From NCBI GenBank assembly GCA_024138015.1, contig JAMXBB010000001.1, forward strand, positions 87,853,872-87,917,871: DNA of 64,000 nt. The letters are read 5' to 3'. Shown piece by piece: positions 46,184 to 58,884 of this stretch (position 1 is its first letter; each line of letters starts with the position of its first letter). Origin of the DNA: Lumnitzera littorea. Taxonomy: Eukaryota > Streptophyta > Magnoliopsida > Myrtales > Combretaceae. Below the pieces are notes generated by a model. That model ran no database searches. It was not told the DNA's origin and saw only the letters and a list, made by a program, of their open reading frames with translations. Both the position numbers and the translations under genes were made by a program.

Positions 46184-47452
46184 TTTTTTATATAAATTCA
46201 TGTGATAGAATAAGTTTTCATAAAAGATTAATTACAATTCCAAATACTTTTAGAATAATTTTAATTCTTTCTAAATAACATTTTTATCACATATAAATAT
46301 GAAAATACCATCAACAACCATATAACATTGTTATATTAATTTGTAATATATCTTTGTAAAATTATATTATTATATTCACATCATAATTAAGACAATATAT
46401 GAAATATATAATGTTCACATGTTAATATTTATGTATTATTAAAGTGAATTGGCTTTTAAGTAACTATCCCTTTAAATATTACTATTTAGTCCTCTAATAT
46501 TAATTTTGTTACAACAAAATTAATATTAAAAACAATTTATTAAAATTATAATTATTTTATACTAAGAGTTAAATTGGCATATCAAGTTACTCTTTTTCAT
46601 TAATCTCTTTGAATCCTAAAATCTACTTTCTTCATCATCCTCATACAGTGCTTATCACATGATTTCTCTCACCGATGGTTTTCTCCTCTTTCTATTTTCT
46701 CTCTCACCTTATTTTATTTATGTATATTGTATGGCTAAAATTTAGATTACGATAAAATAAAATCAAGATAATGATTGATGTCCATTCGTATAGATGAATT
46801 TTTGTCTATAATCCTAATTTACTTATTAGTAAAAAACTAAAAGATCTAAAATAAGTATAAATAGAAAAAAAATAAAATATATTTATATTATTTAATAAAA
46901 ATTATGATGTTTTACTAAATATATAATAATAAATTTTATTTTATTTAATCTATATACATATTACAAATGCATTATCTGTTAATATCAGTAATGACATCAC
47001 TTACACTACGACTAGGCGACACATGCGGATGAGTTTACTTTCTTCAATTTCCTCTTCATTAAAATAAGCTGACCAAGACCTTAGACTAGCCCGACCGACG
47101 ACACGCTTTGCTTTGGTGGTGCTTCAGCCTCGCTCAGGGCTCACCTCATAATGTAAATTCCATATGTACCGGCTCAAAGCCATCTGGCCTAGATTAACCC
47201 GCAAAAAACCAAAAATTCCTTCTCTACGAAACCTGAAATCCCTCCTCTCTCTCTCTCTCTGTGTTAATCTTCCCGGCTTAATAATAATTTCAGATCTACC
47301 TTCCTTCCTTCGACTCCATCCTTCTCTCCTCTCTCTCTCTAACGATTTTGATCCAAACCCTATTTCTTCACTCTCACACACACATTCATTCTTCCTGTAC
47401 ATAATACAAATACATATACATATATACGTACATATTATTGAAAAAGATTAAG
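46184..47452. other. Intergenic DNA and upstream region of the golgin gene
   Basis: AT-rich to about 46990, where composition changes to higher GC. The upstream region of the golgin gene is probably 47000-47452. A CT microsatellite (47241-47260) and further CT runs before the start codon are typical of plant 5' leaders. I cannot place the transcription start. Minus-strand frame 47124-47402 is an antisense shadow of these runs. Confidence 0.5.
46431..46990 (+). mobile_element. Partial relative of the neighbouring Helitron-like element
   Basis: It starts ATGTATTATTAAAGTGAATTG followed by GGCTTTTAAGTAACTATCC, parallel to the 5' end at 45220. Near 46950 it repeats the CATA-ACAAATGCAT phrase found at 45690. 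The 3' CTRR end is not found. It could be a truncated copy. Confidence 0.35.
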
Positions 47453-50400
47453 ATGCGGAGTCCGATAGCCAATTGGAGAGAGAATCTCCAGAAAATCGCG
47501 CATGCGGTTCACGAAGACGGTGAAGACGACGAGATCTATTCTCAAAACGGTACCGATGAGTATTCCTCCGTGTCCGATAGGAGGAATTCTCACAGTTTTG
47601 CTCATTCCAAGTCTGGTTCTCGCTCTCCTATGCCTAATGGTTTCGATTCTCCTCTTAATTTGGAGGTGTGGAGTTTCAAAACCCTAATTCTCGTGCTTTT
47701 TTTACTCGATTTTGAGCTGTTTCTTGTTCCATTGTGATGGTATCGATATTGTTGATTTTGGAATTTTAATGCTTATATGAATTATTTCATGTTTTCAACG
47801 GTTGATTAGCGATTTTTGAATATTGTACTCGTCTAGTTATGACGAAATGCTTACAGTTGAAGGTGTTGAGCGTCGTATTGGGATTGAATGTTGGAGTGTT
47901 AGGGTTTAGCGAATTAGATGCGTTAAGGAGAATGCGGATTTCTGCTGTTGGTGGACTTGCAACGGACGCAAATTCCTTTTGACTTCTGAGATTGTTTATA
48001 GACTGTTGTGATGGACAAGTTTAGTTGTATCAACTATAATAAAATTGAGATTTGAAGATAACGTGCGACTTTTATTTAGGATCATTGCTATTTGTTTCTC
48101 TAGCAAGGCATCCATGGAAAGCATTTTTGAGATCTAATGTTTTAGTACTGATTGGTAGGGTAAGGCAAATGCAATTTGCTTAGGTTTGATTGCGAATCAA
48201 TTTTTATGCCGGCCACCATAATTAGGAACTGAAGACTTTAAAAAGGAAAATTGCATGTGGTTAGTGACAGTTCTGCCATGGAAAATATTACAGAAATAAA
48301 AAAGATTATAATCATATTTTGTGTCAACCATATAAAGGTTTGGTTTCATTCACTTCATTGTTTGGACTGAAATAAGGCACGACTGAAACTGAAAAAATTG
48401 CTCATGTGGTTTAGTGGCAGTTCTGCATAGCAAATATAAAAAAATAAAATGACTGTAGTTGCATTATGAGAAAAATCAATTAATATAAAAAATAATTCCA
48501 ACTTATGAAGGCTAAAATGTTTTTCCAGTCGGTTGAAGCATTTTGATTTAGTTTGGGAAGCTGAACTGAAGCACATAACATTACCATCCCTGTGACTGAA
48601 TGCGATCCAAAAGACAAATTTGAATTTGACATGTTATTTCCAAGACCTTCCTTTTATTGCTCTATGGCACAGTGAGGTGATTTTAGTTTTTCTTTTTCTT
48701 ACTGTGGAGTTGTTTAATCAGTGATTTGGTGTTGTTATTTCATGATAGATTGAGCATTACCAAGCTGAAGTGAAGAGGCTTCAAGAATCTGAGGCAGAAA
48801 TAAAAGCCTTATCAGTAAATTATGCAGCTTTATTGAAAGAGAAAGAGGTACTTTAACAGACATTGATAGATGTTACTATTGAGTGTTGATATTCAGTATT
48901 TGTTTAGCTATTTTATGTTATTTCAAATTTCAAGATATAATAGATGAAATATCTTCCTTTCTTGTTTTCCAGTGTTTTCTTTGCCCTTGCTCATTGATTG
49001 TTTATAAGTGTTCTGCTCTCTGATATGTGCATCTCTTCTTAGCAGCGGTATTGTTGTCTACAGTAGATATATAAGCTACTTGTCTTATAAAGATGTGCTT
49101 AATTTAATTTCTAATTATGATTGGTTTGTCTTGGTTAGATTGATCTTATTATTTATTTTACTTGTTTCTGTGACTGACCAGGATCAAATTTCCAGATTGA
49201 ACAAAGAAAATGGTGCATTGAAACAGAACTTGGAAGCAACTAATGCAGCCATTAACGGACTAAGAAATGAAAGTACGAGAACATCTCCTAACAATTCAAA
49301 TGTGCTCAAGGTAGCCACAATATTCTCAAGCTGTTCGGAATTTTCTTATAAGATAGCTCAATATTTAATGGACGGTGCTGTTGCCTGTGGAATCTTAAAG
49401 ACAGATGATATTTTGCTAAGATTTTACCATACAAATGTTTCTGATTACACAAGCTGCATAGGAAGCACATGTAATAATGGAATTTGATATCAAGTCATTG
49501 TATCCTTATGCTTGCTGAAAGAATCGTTACGTTGTTTATGTAAATGTTACCTGATAGTTTGAACAGGCAGCCGGAAAATTTAGTAGCTTTGAGGGGGTTG
49601 TATGTTATGATCATTGTGTCCTGGAAGAGTGTTAATTTATTGTAAGGATGTTGGTTATTTTGTGGATAATTACCTTAATTGTATATAACAGTTCAACTAT
49701 ATCATTGGTATACAGCTTACTGAAAAAAAACATATTGTTGGTATACAATGAAGTTTTGGTGGAAAACAGAAATTCTCATCAAGAAGGTGGATTTAAGAGC
49801 TGGAAAATGTGACATTGTAATTATGTTTGTATGGCAAAGTTGGATGATCAGGAATACTATTTTTAATTCCATTCACATGTTGAATTTCATCTCATAGGAA
49901 TTTCGTCCTAGGTTTATTGGTTCATTTTTGTAGTTATAATTATGTTTGAGATCTCTTGACATACTCCAGGAATCTGGTAATCTATCACCAAATCGGCTAT
50001 CAAAATTTGCATCACCAATGAAAGGACGTTCTGGTGGGAATCAAGGAAATAATGGTTTTTTCTCTAAGCAAGACCTCGCCAATGGAAATAGGCTTCAACA
50101 AGATTATTTTCAGGCAAGGGAAAAGGTATTTGCACTTTGCACAGTAGTTACACTATTGGGTTGTGAAAACTATGATTTTACTTTGTGTTTTGAAGTAAAA
50201 AGTTTGCACCTTAGATAAGGCTTTCCTCTGTTTTAAAAAGTTGTCAATGGCCTAGATAAGATTGAGGAATCATCAAATATCAGATTGAGAACACTTGTAT
50301 ACATGTTTGAACTCAAATCATGATTGACCAAATGTAAGAAGTTGAGTTAAAGTCATAGAACTCTAATTTTTTATGCCAATGATTTTTTAAGCCAAAAGAT

Positions 50401-53400
50401 TGGAGATTATGGTACTTTATTACAGAGACCCTGGATGTTTAGATTCATGTGCATATAAGCAAAAGAAAATAAAAAGCTCTGCAGAACATCAATGAGTGGG
50501 GAAAGGGTTGGTAGAAATGTTAAACATGCTTTTACTTTGTGAGAGAGAGAGAGAGAGAGAAGGGGTGTTCATATGGTCCATTTACCCTGATGTTTGTATT
50601 TTCTGTTGAGAATATCCTGACACGGTTTTAGTAACGTGAGAGCACTATGTCAAAGGATGGAGCTGGAATAACTATGATCTAATGTAATTGTATGTGGTTC
50701 TTTTTGGCAAAATTTTCAGTGCCACTGATCTCTAGATAGTTAGCACATCCTGTTTGTATCCTTATTGGATAAACTTGATGAAGACAGTTATGGATTCATT
50801 TAGGAGCTTGCAGATCTGTTAGAAGAAAAAACCCGACTTGTTGCATCATTAGAAGCTTCTTGTGAATCCAAGATAAGAGAAATCAAGATGGAACTTGAAA
50901 AAGAACACAAGAATTTGGCCAATGTGAAGATTAAGTTGCAAGGTCTGCTCTCTAACATGAAGATTGCATTTTCAATCCCACCATCCATGCTGATATATAT
51001 CTTTCCCCCCTTCTTCATTCCCTTCAGAGGAGCACAAGTTGAATGAAAGCTTTCTGGAGGAGCTTCAGGCTTTGAAAGAGGAGAAGAAAAAAGTGAGTGT
51101 TTCTTCTATAATTATTAGCTACTGGATTATGCGGTGTATGATCTTGTGTTTCACTGCTGTTAACTAGTTGATGGTTATTATCATTTTATTCCTGCTACAT
51201 TTTGCACTGAAGTCCAGGATGAACTACCTCCTGTTATTTGAAAATATTCATCTCAGTTGGCCAATTGTTGACATTTTCTCGCATCCTTGGTTGCTTTTGA
51301 AGTTATTAGAACCATGAGGGTTAAGACGATAAACTAGATTACCTGTTCTATTGGCTTTTGTTTTCTTTAATAGGGCAAAGCATTAATAAGGATGGAGAAT
51401 TTTTGGATAAATTGTGTTCATGGCCATTAAATGACTTATAGATTAGCTTGCAAATCAATCACCTAGATTTGATTTTTAGCACTTAAGTCAACAGCGTGTG
51501 CAACTTGCGGTTCTGTCAACTTCTCGACTTGATTATCATATGAACGTAGACTTTCACATAGTAGAGTTCAAACTTTCTAAGAAAATTTGGTATGACAAAG
51601 AGTGGTAGGGCATCAACAGTTTGATGGAAAATAATTTATTGGATTTTAGAATTCTGGACTATCAACTGTCTGATTGAAGACACTGTAGTTTTTGTGGTGA
51701 AATTGCATATTGGGCCATGATTATTTGAGTCCATTAGCAGTTCATGTCCATAGGTTCCTTTGTGCTTGTGGGAAGCTTTCTATGTATTTTTTTTAGGTTC
51801 TTTTGGGTTAAATAAATAATTTTGTTAAAAAGGAATAATATACAACTGGCAATGGATGAGAATGATTTACACAGCTACTTTATGCAAAAGTGTACACAAA
51901 AACATTGTGGGAAACAAGGGTAAACAAATCAAGAATTTCTTTGGACAATTTTTTTCTCTCCCCTTTTCGCTAATGGAAGAATTTATTCTGTAATGGCAGA
52001 CCCAGATGGAGATGAGCCAAATGCGCAATGAATTGAATGGGAGAATATCAGAAATGAGACAGTTGCAATTGGAAATGAGTAGGCAAGATGGAAAAAACAC
52101 AAATGGCATAGTAGAGAGTTTGAAAAGAGAAATTGCCAATCTTCGGAAGGAAAATGAAAAACTTAGGGTATGACTTCTGTGCTTCATTATGTTTTGTTGT
52201 TCAAGATAACCAACCCATTACTAGATATTAATATATTTCCCTGAATTTTCATGTTGTTAATGATATCTGTAGATGGAGAAAGATTCTGTTGAGTCATCAT
52301 TGAAGATAAGCAGGAGCTCATCTGCAGTTAAAGTGCATCCAAGTAGCTTGAATGAGGTGCTTTTATTGTTTGGAATTTGGAAAGTGACTATCGAAATATT
52401 ATTTTGAGCTTCAAATGGCACACCGACTTTTGCTGCTGTTGTCTTGAGAGTACTATGAAAATCTCCATGTAGGAGGGTTCTTTGGGAAGCTTTCCCGGAA
52501 GAGAGGAACTGGAACAGTCTCTGAAAAAATTGGAGACAGATCTGAAGGAGGCATGCTGGGATAGGGATAAAGCAGTCAGAGAGTTGGACCGGCTTAAGCA
52601 GCATTTATTGGAGAAGGTAGCTTGTTCTTATGTATTTGCTATCATTAGCACAACTTAATTTTAAGTGAAAATAATTTAGATAAATGAAATAAAACTATCT
52701 TTGTGTCTGCTGCAATTGTCATAGATAAGAAGCCCGGTGCTAACAGGTATCTATTGCTTTTCTTTATTGGTGGCATTTAGCTTAGGCTACAGAACATGGA
52801 GGGTTACTGAAGTATTTTCATTGTATGGGCCCCTCTAACTTCGAGAACAGTGACAGTGTTACTTATTAAAATTGATCTCCAACTACATAAATCAATCTGG
52901 CCTAAAGCAAATTACTCCTGGAATGACTACCGAGAAGCAAACCAGCCCTTCTGCTCCATTTAAATTTAGTCATTGCCTTGTATAGTTTACTATGCTACTA
53001 GCGTCAAAAAATGATCAATGATGTATTCATTACATAACAAAATCGCTAATGTGGATGTTCAATAAGTTTCAACTTATATCCAGTTAATTGAAGTTTTCAA
53101 CTTTGTAGAATTAAATTGGAGATGATGTTTTTTTCCTTTATCTTGTTTTTTGTAGGAGTCTGAAGAATCAGAAAAGATGGATGAGGACACAAAAATCATT
53201 GAAGAACTACGAGAAATCAATGAGCATCAGAAAGCTCAAATTTCACATCTAGACAAAGCTGTCAAGCAGGCTCTTGCTGATCAGAATGAATTCAGGATGA
53301 GTAGCGATATTGAAATTCAGAAAAATAAGGAAATGATTAATGAACTGAATAGGAAGCTAGCAAATTGTATGAGCACCATAGATGCCAAGAACATGGAATT

Positions 53401-56377
53401 GCTGAATCTACAGATGGCACTTGGCCAGTATTACGCTGAGATTGAGGCCAAGGTAAAATAGAACATCCAAAATATGTACATTGAGCTATGAATTGCTCAA
53501 AGCTGCACGGCCCATGCATGATGGATATTATCTCATGTGTTCTTTTTGATGCTTAGGAACGTCTGGAAAGAGACGTGGCTGCTGCAAGAGAGGAGTCAGC
53601 TAAACTTTCTGAACTTTTAAAAGTACTCTCTCTCTTTCTTTCTCTCTCTATTTATGTTTATATGTTTATATATGAACCCATATAGCTTCATTCTGCATGT
53701 AATTGTATATAAAATATGGTATTCATAGTTATGCTCTTATTTGTCTCGTATATCTGATGAATTAAATATATAGTTCTGAATCATAGATTAAGCTGGATGG
53801 ATAGAAAGCTTATGCTGAATAATGAGAATGGTTGAGTCCTTTTTCCTTCCTAACGCTGGAAAATGAAATAAAATAAGAAGAGGAAATTGCAAAATCTTTT
53901 CTCAACATTTGGATACTTTTCTATTTGAGGCCTTAAATATTTTTTTCTTAGTCTTTTAATTGTCTCATATATCTGATGAATTAAATATATAGTTCTGAAT
54001 CATAGATAAAGCTGGATGGATAGAAAGTGTATGCTGAATAAGGAGAATGGTTGTGTCCTTTTTCCTTCCTAACCCTGCCAAGAGAAAAGAAGAGGAAAAT
54101 TGCAAAATCATTTCTCAACATTTGGATACTTTTCTATTTGAGGCCTTAAAATATCTTTTTCCTTGTTTGAGGACCCAACATTTTTAAAATTTTCTGTTCA
54201 AGCTCTTCAGCTAACTCAATTGAATATAATTTTAAAGTTCAATAAGTGTCAAGTTTTGATTGATCCATAGTTTTCCTATTGTCACTAAATATATTATATT
54301 ATAATAAATTATTAAATAAAAAAAATGAAAGGAAATTAAAGAAAAAAGCCTAATGTAGCCACCGTTGCCAGTCAGCCCTAAGGGGTGCCCACAAGGGGCT
54401 GTGGGGCTGGTCCTCACATGGGGTGCCCAGCATGGGTGGGGTGGTGGCTGCTGGAAACCACTTTCATCACCCATGATAAAAACAAAAAGAAATTGGGATT
54501 TTTTTTTTTTTTTTTTGTTGGGGTGGGGTGCTGCTCAGTTAGTTTTAGCTATGTTTTCATCAGAAATCAACTCTTATTTTTGCTCATTTCAGGGTGCAGA
54601 TAAACTGGTAGAAGCATGTAAACAGGAGAAGGAAGAACTCCTAGCCAAACTCTCGCAAGCTGAAAAGACAGCAGTGGAGGGGAACAGAAGATTACGTAAG
54701 CTCGAGGAAGACAATGCAAAACTGCGGAGAGCAGTTGAGCAGAGCATGACAAGACTTAATAGAATGTCAATGGATTCAGATTATTTAGTCGACAGGTTTC
54801 TTACCTTAACATATGCTTTTTTTTTTTTTCCTTGTTTATGTCATTAAACTTTACCTTTTCAAAGAGAGATTGGAAATTTCAAATTTAACCCACAAGCAGA
54901 GTTCTTTGTTGGCATTCTACATCTTTACCCTTGTTAAATTCAAGTATACTGGAACATCTTGAACTTGTGCATGCTCTTGATGCTTAGGCCTAGCATTAAA
55001 ATCTCCTAGTTCCACTGCCATGATTAATTAAGGATGCCCAAGGAAATCAAGCAGAAGCATATAACTTAATATTGATAACTCTCTGAGTGAATTTCACTAA
55101 GTTGCTTTCCGTGTTTCTAAACACCCATGTTTCTAGAGATTGTTTGCTTTTATACCGGATTGCACCTCTTTTGCCTAGAACAATGCCCAAGTTCTGATAT
55201 TAAATGGAGTTATCTACTCATGACAAAGGTGGAAGGAACGGTAGAAGAATGAAACATAATTATGTCAAGACTTTTTGGATATCCCTTTTTTTTCCCCCTC
55301 TTTTGGGTGGGCCAGTAACTTTTTGGTTTTGGATATCATTTCTCACTGCTCGGCCTTTTTTTGGGGTGATCTAGTACACTTTCTTTCTGTAGCTTATGGT
55401 ATTCTTCATGCTACTTTGTCACCATTATATCTTCCTCTAATGAGGTCGTTGACTTCCTCAATGCAGGCGCATTGTGATCAAGCTATTGGTGACTTACTTG
55501 CAGAGGAATCACAGCAAAGAGGTAAGATGACTCCTTTGAATGAATGTTTATCATGTATGGTTATGGACAAGGTGTTAATGAACAGATCATGGATGTAAGA
55601 AAGGACAGCTATAAGCTATTATTGACTATAGTATCATATTTTAGCAGTTCTTAGTGGTAAACTAGCCACCTTTTCTTTTCTTATCAATATTGTGTACTTT
55701 GTGCATCTTCTTCTGAGCTAACATTGCAATCTTCATATCTTTTCTTGGAATTGTCAGGTTCTGGATCTCATGGTTCGCATGCTAGGATTTTCAGATGAAG
55801 ACAAACAGAGAATTGGTGGTGCACAGCAAGGTGCAGGTAAAGGAGTTGTTAGAGGGGTTCTTGGTATTCCAGGCCGCCTAGTGGGTGGTATATTGGGAGG
55901 AGGTTCAACTGAAGCACACGCAAATGTGGCTTCTGATGATCAGGCAAGTTTCCTTCGTGAAAGTGCTTGGATTGTTCCTATATTTTACTCGATGCATGTT
56001 CTCATGTGTCTGCTTCTTTGCTCTTTCAGTCTTTCGCAGATTTGTGGGTTGATTTTCTTCTCAAAGAATCTGATGAAAGAGAGAAGAGGGATCGTGCTGA
56101 AGGAATCGCTGGATCTTCAGGTGACAAAGGTGGAAGAAGTCCAAATGCAGCAGCTAATGTTGGCTCCCCACTTCCTGCAAAGAGCATGGGCATGCCTGCT
56201 GCAGGTGGTGGCACTGATTCTATGCCCGCATTTTCAAGATTTAATTCACCTATGAACCACGAATCTGGCCGCATGTTTCATGGAAATACACAGCAGACGG
56301 AAACCTATGGTTCAGAGTTCTCTACAGTTCCTCTCTCATCAGAGAGGACAGCTTGGACATCAAGGCCTCTCAGATAA
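47453..56377 (+). CDS. GC3/GC4: Golgin candidate 3/4-like protein with GRAB domain (15 exons, 783 aa)
   Basis: Exons by eye: 47453-47665, 48749-48847, 49182-49310, 49970-50125, 50804-50942, 51028-51092, 52000-52167, 52273-52356, 52473-52616, 53156-53452, 53557-53622, 54593-54795, 55467-55521, 55758-55943, 56030-56377. All joins keep frame. Start MRSPIANWRENLQKIAHAV and the block EHYQAEVKRLQESEAEIKAL match plant golgin candidates 3/4 (GDAP1). Residues about 70-580 are heptad-rich coiled coil, and LLNLQMALGQYYAEIEAKE (about 480-499) is the conserved segment before the end. Residues about 580-630 (IVIKLLVTYLQRNHSKE, then VLDLMVRMLGFSDEDK) form the GRIP-related ARF-binding domain, which in this family binds ARF1 at the Golgi. 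The tail from 631 is Gly/Ser-rich. The length fits Arabidopsis homologues (about 710-725, recalled). The intron after exon 14 has a GC donor (CAG then GCAAGT). TTG at 47438 was not used as start. Confidence 0.9.
50541..50560 (+). repeat. GA microsatellite in an intron of the golgin gene
   Basis: About ten GA units in the intron between exons 4 and 5. A simple sequence repeat with no further signal. Confidence 0.9.
53742..54163 (+). repeat. Tandem duplication inside golgin intron 11 (period 219)
   Basis: TGTCTC(G/A)TATATCTGATGAA opens each copy, at 53742 and 53961. Both continue through GAATCATAGAT(T/A)AAGCTGGATGG, CCTTTTTCCTTCCTAAC and CTCAACATTTGGATAC, and end at GAGGCCTTAAA. Similarity is high, so the duplication is more recent than most repeats in the window. 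Confidence 0.85.
54360..54475. other. G-rich segment in golgin intron 11
   Basis: A block of about 115 bases with much higher GC than its surroundings. It has GGGGTGCCCA twice (54382 and 54419) and several G runs. The frames through it (54365-54847 plus, 54232-54474 minus) join intron to exon and are not separate genes. It is probably a fragment of an inserted repeat. Confidence 0.4.
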
Positions 56378-58884
56378 TGAAAATATATTCGATTTGTAAT
56401 TAATCAAGGTATAAAATCATCTTCTGCAAGGCATGTCAATTTTTATTTTATTTTATTTTTTATTTTTTTTAATATTAATTCTTTGGATTACATATTTTGA
56501 ATGTAAAAGATTGATTGCCCGTGTCATTTTGGTGCCGCTGTCCTCGGAAAAAGGGGGGGAGGGGGTGGTGTTAGAATTGACTGGCTAAAGTTGAACTTTA
56601 AACACAAGGTGGAAGCTCACTGGAGCTACTCAAATTGGGGGCTAGTTGGATCAATGCATTCATATTCGTCTCCAAGCCCGAAAGAGAGTAAAAAGACAAA
56701 ATACACGAATGCGTTCAAACTTCGCTAATCAAGCTTCTAATCTGAAGTGTAAGAATTAACTCAATCTCATAAATTGAATTTTCAACTTTTACCATCAAAC
56801 TGAAGGCGTTCGCTGATGCAGGATTTATTAATTTATCCGTCACATTCTTTTTATGAAGGTCTCCATTTATATATATAGTTTTGATACTATATATGCATTC
56901 AATAGCTTTACTTGGTTTCTTGGGTGCATCTCTCAAGAGCTCAATCTGATAAAGGAAAATTCATTGCATAATGGTCTGGTTTAAGGGTCTAATATTACAA
57001 CAGTAAAAAATTCTTGGTTATGAGGGCGTACAAACGAGTGATATGTATGGAAATAGTTGAAAATGTCTATGAAATTACAAGTTTACATAGCCTCGGCTTA
57101 TGGATTGATGCAGGCCTCCATTGCAGCCAAACCTGGGTGCTGGCTGAATCAGTTTAGAATCGGCTTTGAATTGTCGGTTTACAGGTTGGTAATATGGTGA
57201 ACTGTGATTGGCTTGTGAACTAATTGTTAGTTCATTAGGTTCGACGGTTTAAGAATCAGTTCGAGACTTTTGAATCGTTTTTTTTAGTATTTAATTTTTT
57301 TATTTTATTAGTTTTTTTATATACATTAATAATTTTTAATAATATAATCTCTTTTTATTTCTTTTTTAAAAGTATATTAAGTCATTAATAATTTCTAATT
57401 TTTTATTAATTTCTAATTTAATACGATTTTAACTTTTTTATTTTTTTTCTCATATTTAGATCCTTAATATTTAATAAGTTTTATAAAAGAATTTATATTA
57501 ACTGAAATTGAATTTTCTATTTATTCTTAACATATAATTAATTTATGATTAATTATTTATTATTGTTTGATAATATTATTTTTAAAAAAATTGTTATTTA
57601 TCATCACAAATAAAATAGTTTTGATATGTAATGATTTATTGAATATTATTAAATTATTTTTTTTCAACTTAATGACCTCTTTTTTTTTCTTTCTCTCTCT
57701 TTTTTTTAAGAGAGTAAATCTACTGAGTCGACTTGTTGGTTTAATGGTAAGTTAGCCTGGCAGTTATACTCAAGCGAATCGCTTAGGTTCTTAAAGCTTG
57801 ATGATTCATCAGAGTAGTTCGGCTTAACCGTTATTGGGCTGAGTCGATTTACGATTCGAAATCGACCTTTACCTAAATCTAATTGCAGCAATCCATCCTT
57901 AAGCTGACGTTAAGCCTAGTCGGGTCGGCTATGGTTCCTTTAGGAAAATCAACAAACCATTAGTTTGTCGAGTTGTGGTTTTGAACCATGAAACTACTCG
58001 AAGTCATGCAAGTAACCAATGCTTTATGATTCGATATTAGAGTCGTTAGTGGTCAACTCATGAACTAGAAATTGTAGTAGCTGCCAAATAGGGATGTCTC
58101 TGATCCGAACTCACTTGTATGATGCTCATGCTTGGTTTTGTAGTTGGTCTAAGCTAACTTAGTTAATGTTGTCAGATTCAATTTCAATGATTGATTTAGA
58201 CATATAAGAAAGTTAAAGATTAAAGAGATAGGATATGTTCAATCATTGTTGGACCAGAATTGGATTAGACTAACTTTATGATTGGATTAGATCGAACTGA
58301 GTTAACCCATAGAGATTAATTCAAGTATTGATAACATTAAACTTAACTTCAGCTTGGTTTGATAACTTCATAAGATTACTTAAATTCTATTAGACTTCGT
58401 AAGTTTACTTGGATTTCATCTGAGTTCATAATATGAGTTTCGGTATTAGTATTTAGTTAAAAGTAAAATATTTTTTTTAAATAAACAAATTTAATCTACC
58501 TAAATTTGTGTTTATCGAATATCTTTTTAAGTTGAGTGAAAGTTTAATAGCTTATTATCCCAAATATGATTTGTTGGAAGCTTATGCTTATCTGCTAAAG
58601 GATACAGGGTATAAGTACGGTGAATAGAAGTTATATGCTAATATTATACCAAATCAGGTTTTGTTGGGGAAAAACAAGATTTATGTATGCATCACGTGCG
58701 TACGGTGTGCAAGTAAAATTAGAAGTTATGTAGTGGAAAATCCAGTCCTTACAAAAAGTAAATGTGGAAGCGAGAAGCTCAAACGAAAAGCTGAAACGAA
58801 AACTGAACAATAGCAACAGCTTTGGTGCTCACTGCTCAACCTTGAAGTAAGCAAGCTGCTGTTTCAACTTTCCCCCAGTGTTTA
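56378..58884. other. 3' region of the golgin gene and intergenic DNA
   Basis: The first few hundred bases should hold the golgin 3' UTR; no clear poly(A) site was placed. Bases 57115-57900 have two GC-richer ends around a very AT-rich core (57290-57720). The ends share scattered GAATCGG/CCGATT-type words and could be a decayed MITE, but the match is too weak to call. Bases 58100-58450 contain many GGATTAGA/TTAACTTAG words. No gene is supported. Confidence 0.45.

Noticed and set aside
47438..47452. Upstream in-frame TTG start for the golgin
   Set aside because: ATG at 47453 follows directly and gives the family's usual N-terminus.
54365..54847. 160-codon open frame in the golgin gene
   Set aside because: It reads through the end of intron 11 into exon 12; only 54593-54795 is coding.
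57115..57900. Possible MITE with GAATCGG-rich ends
   Set aside because: Inverted similarity between the ends is too weak and no target duplication could be found.
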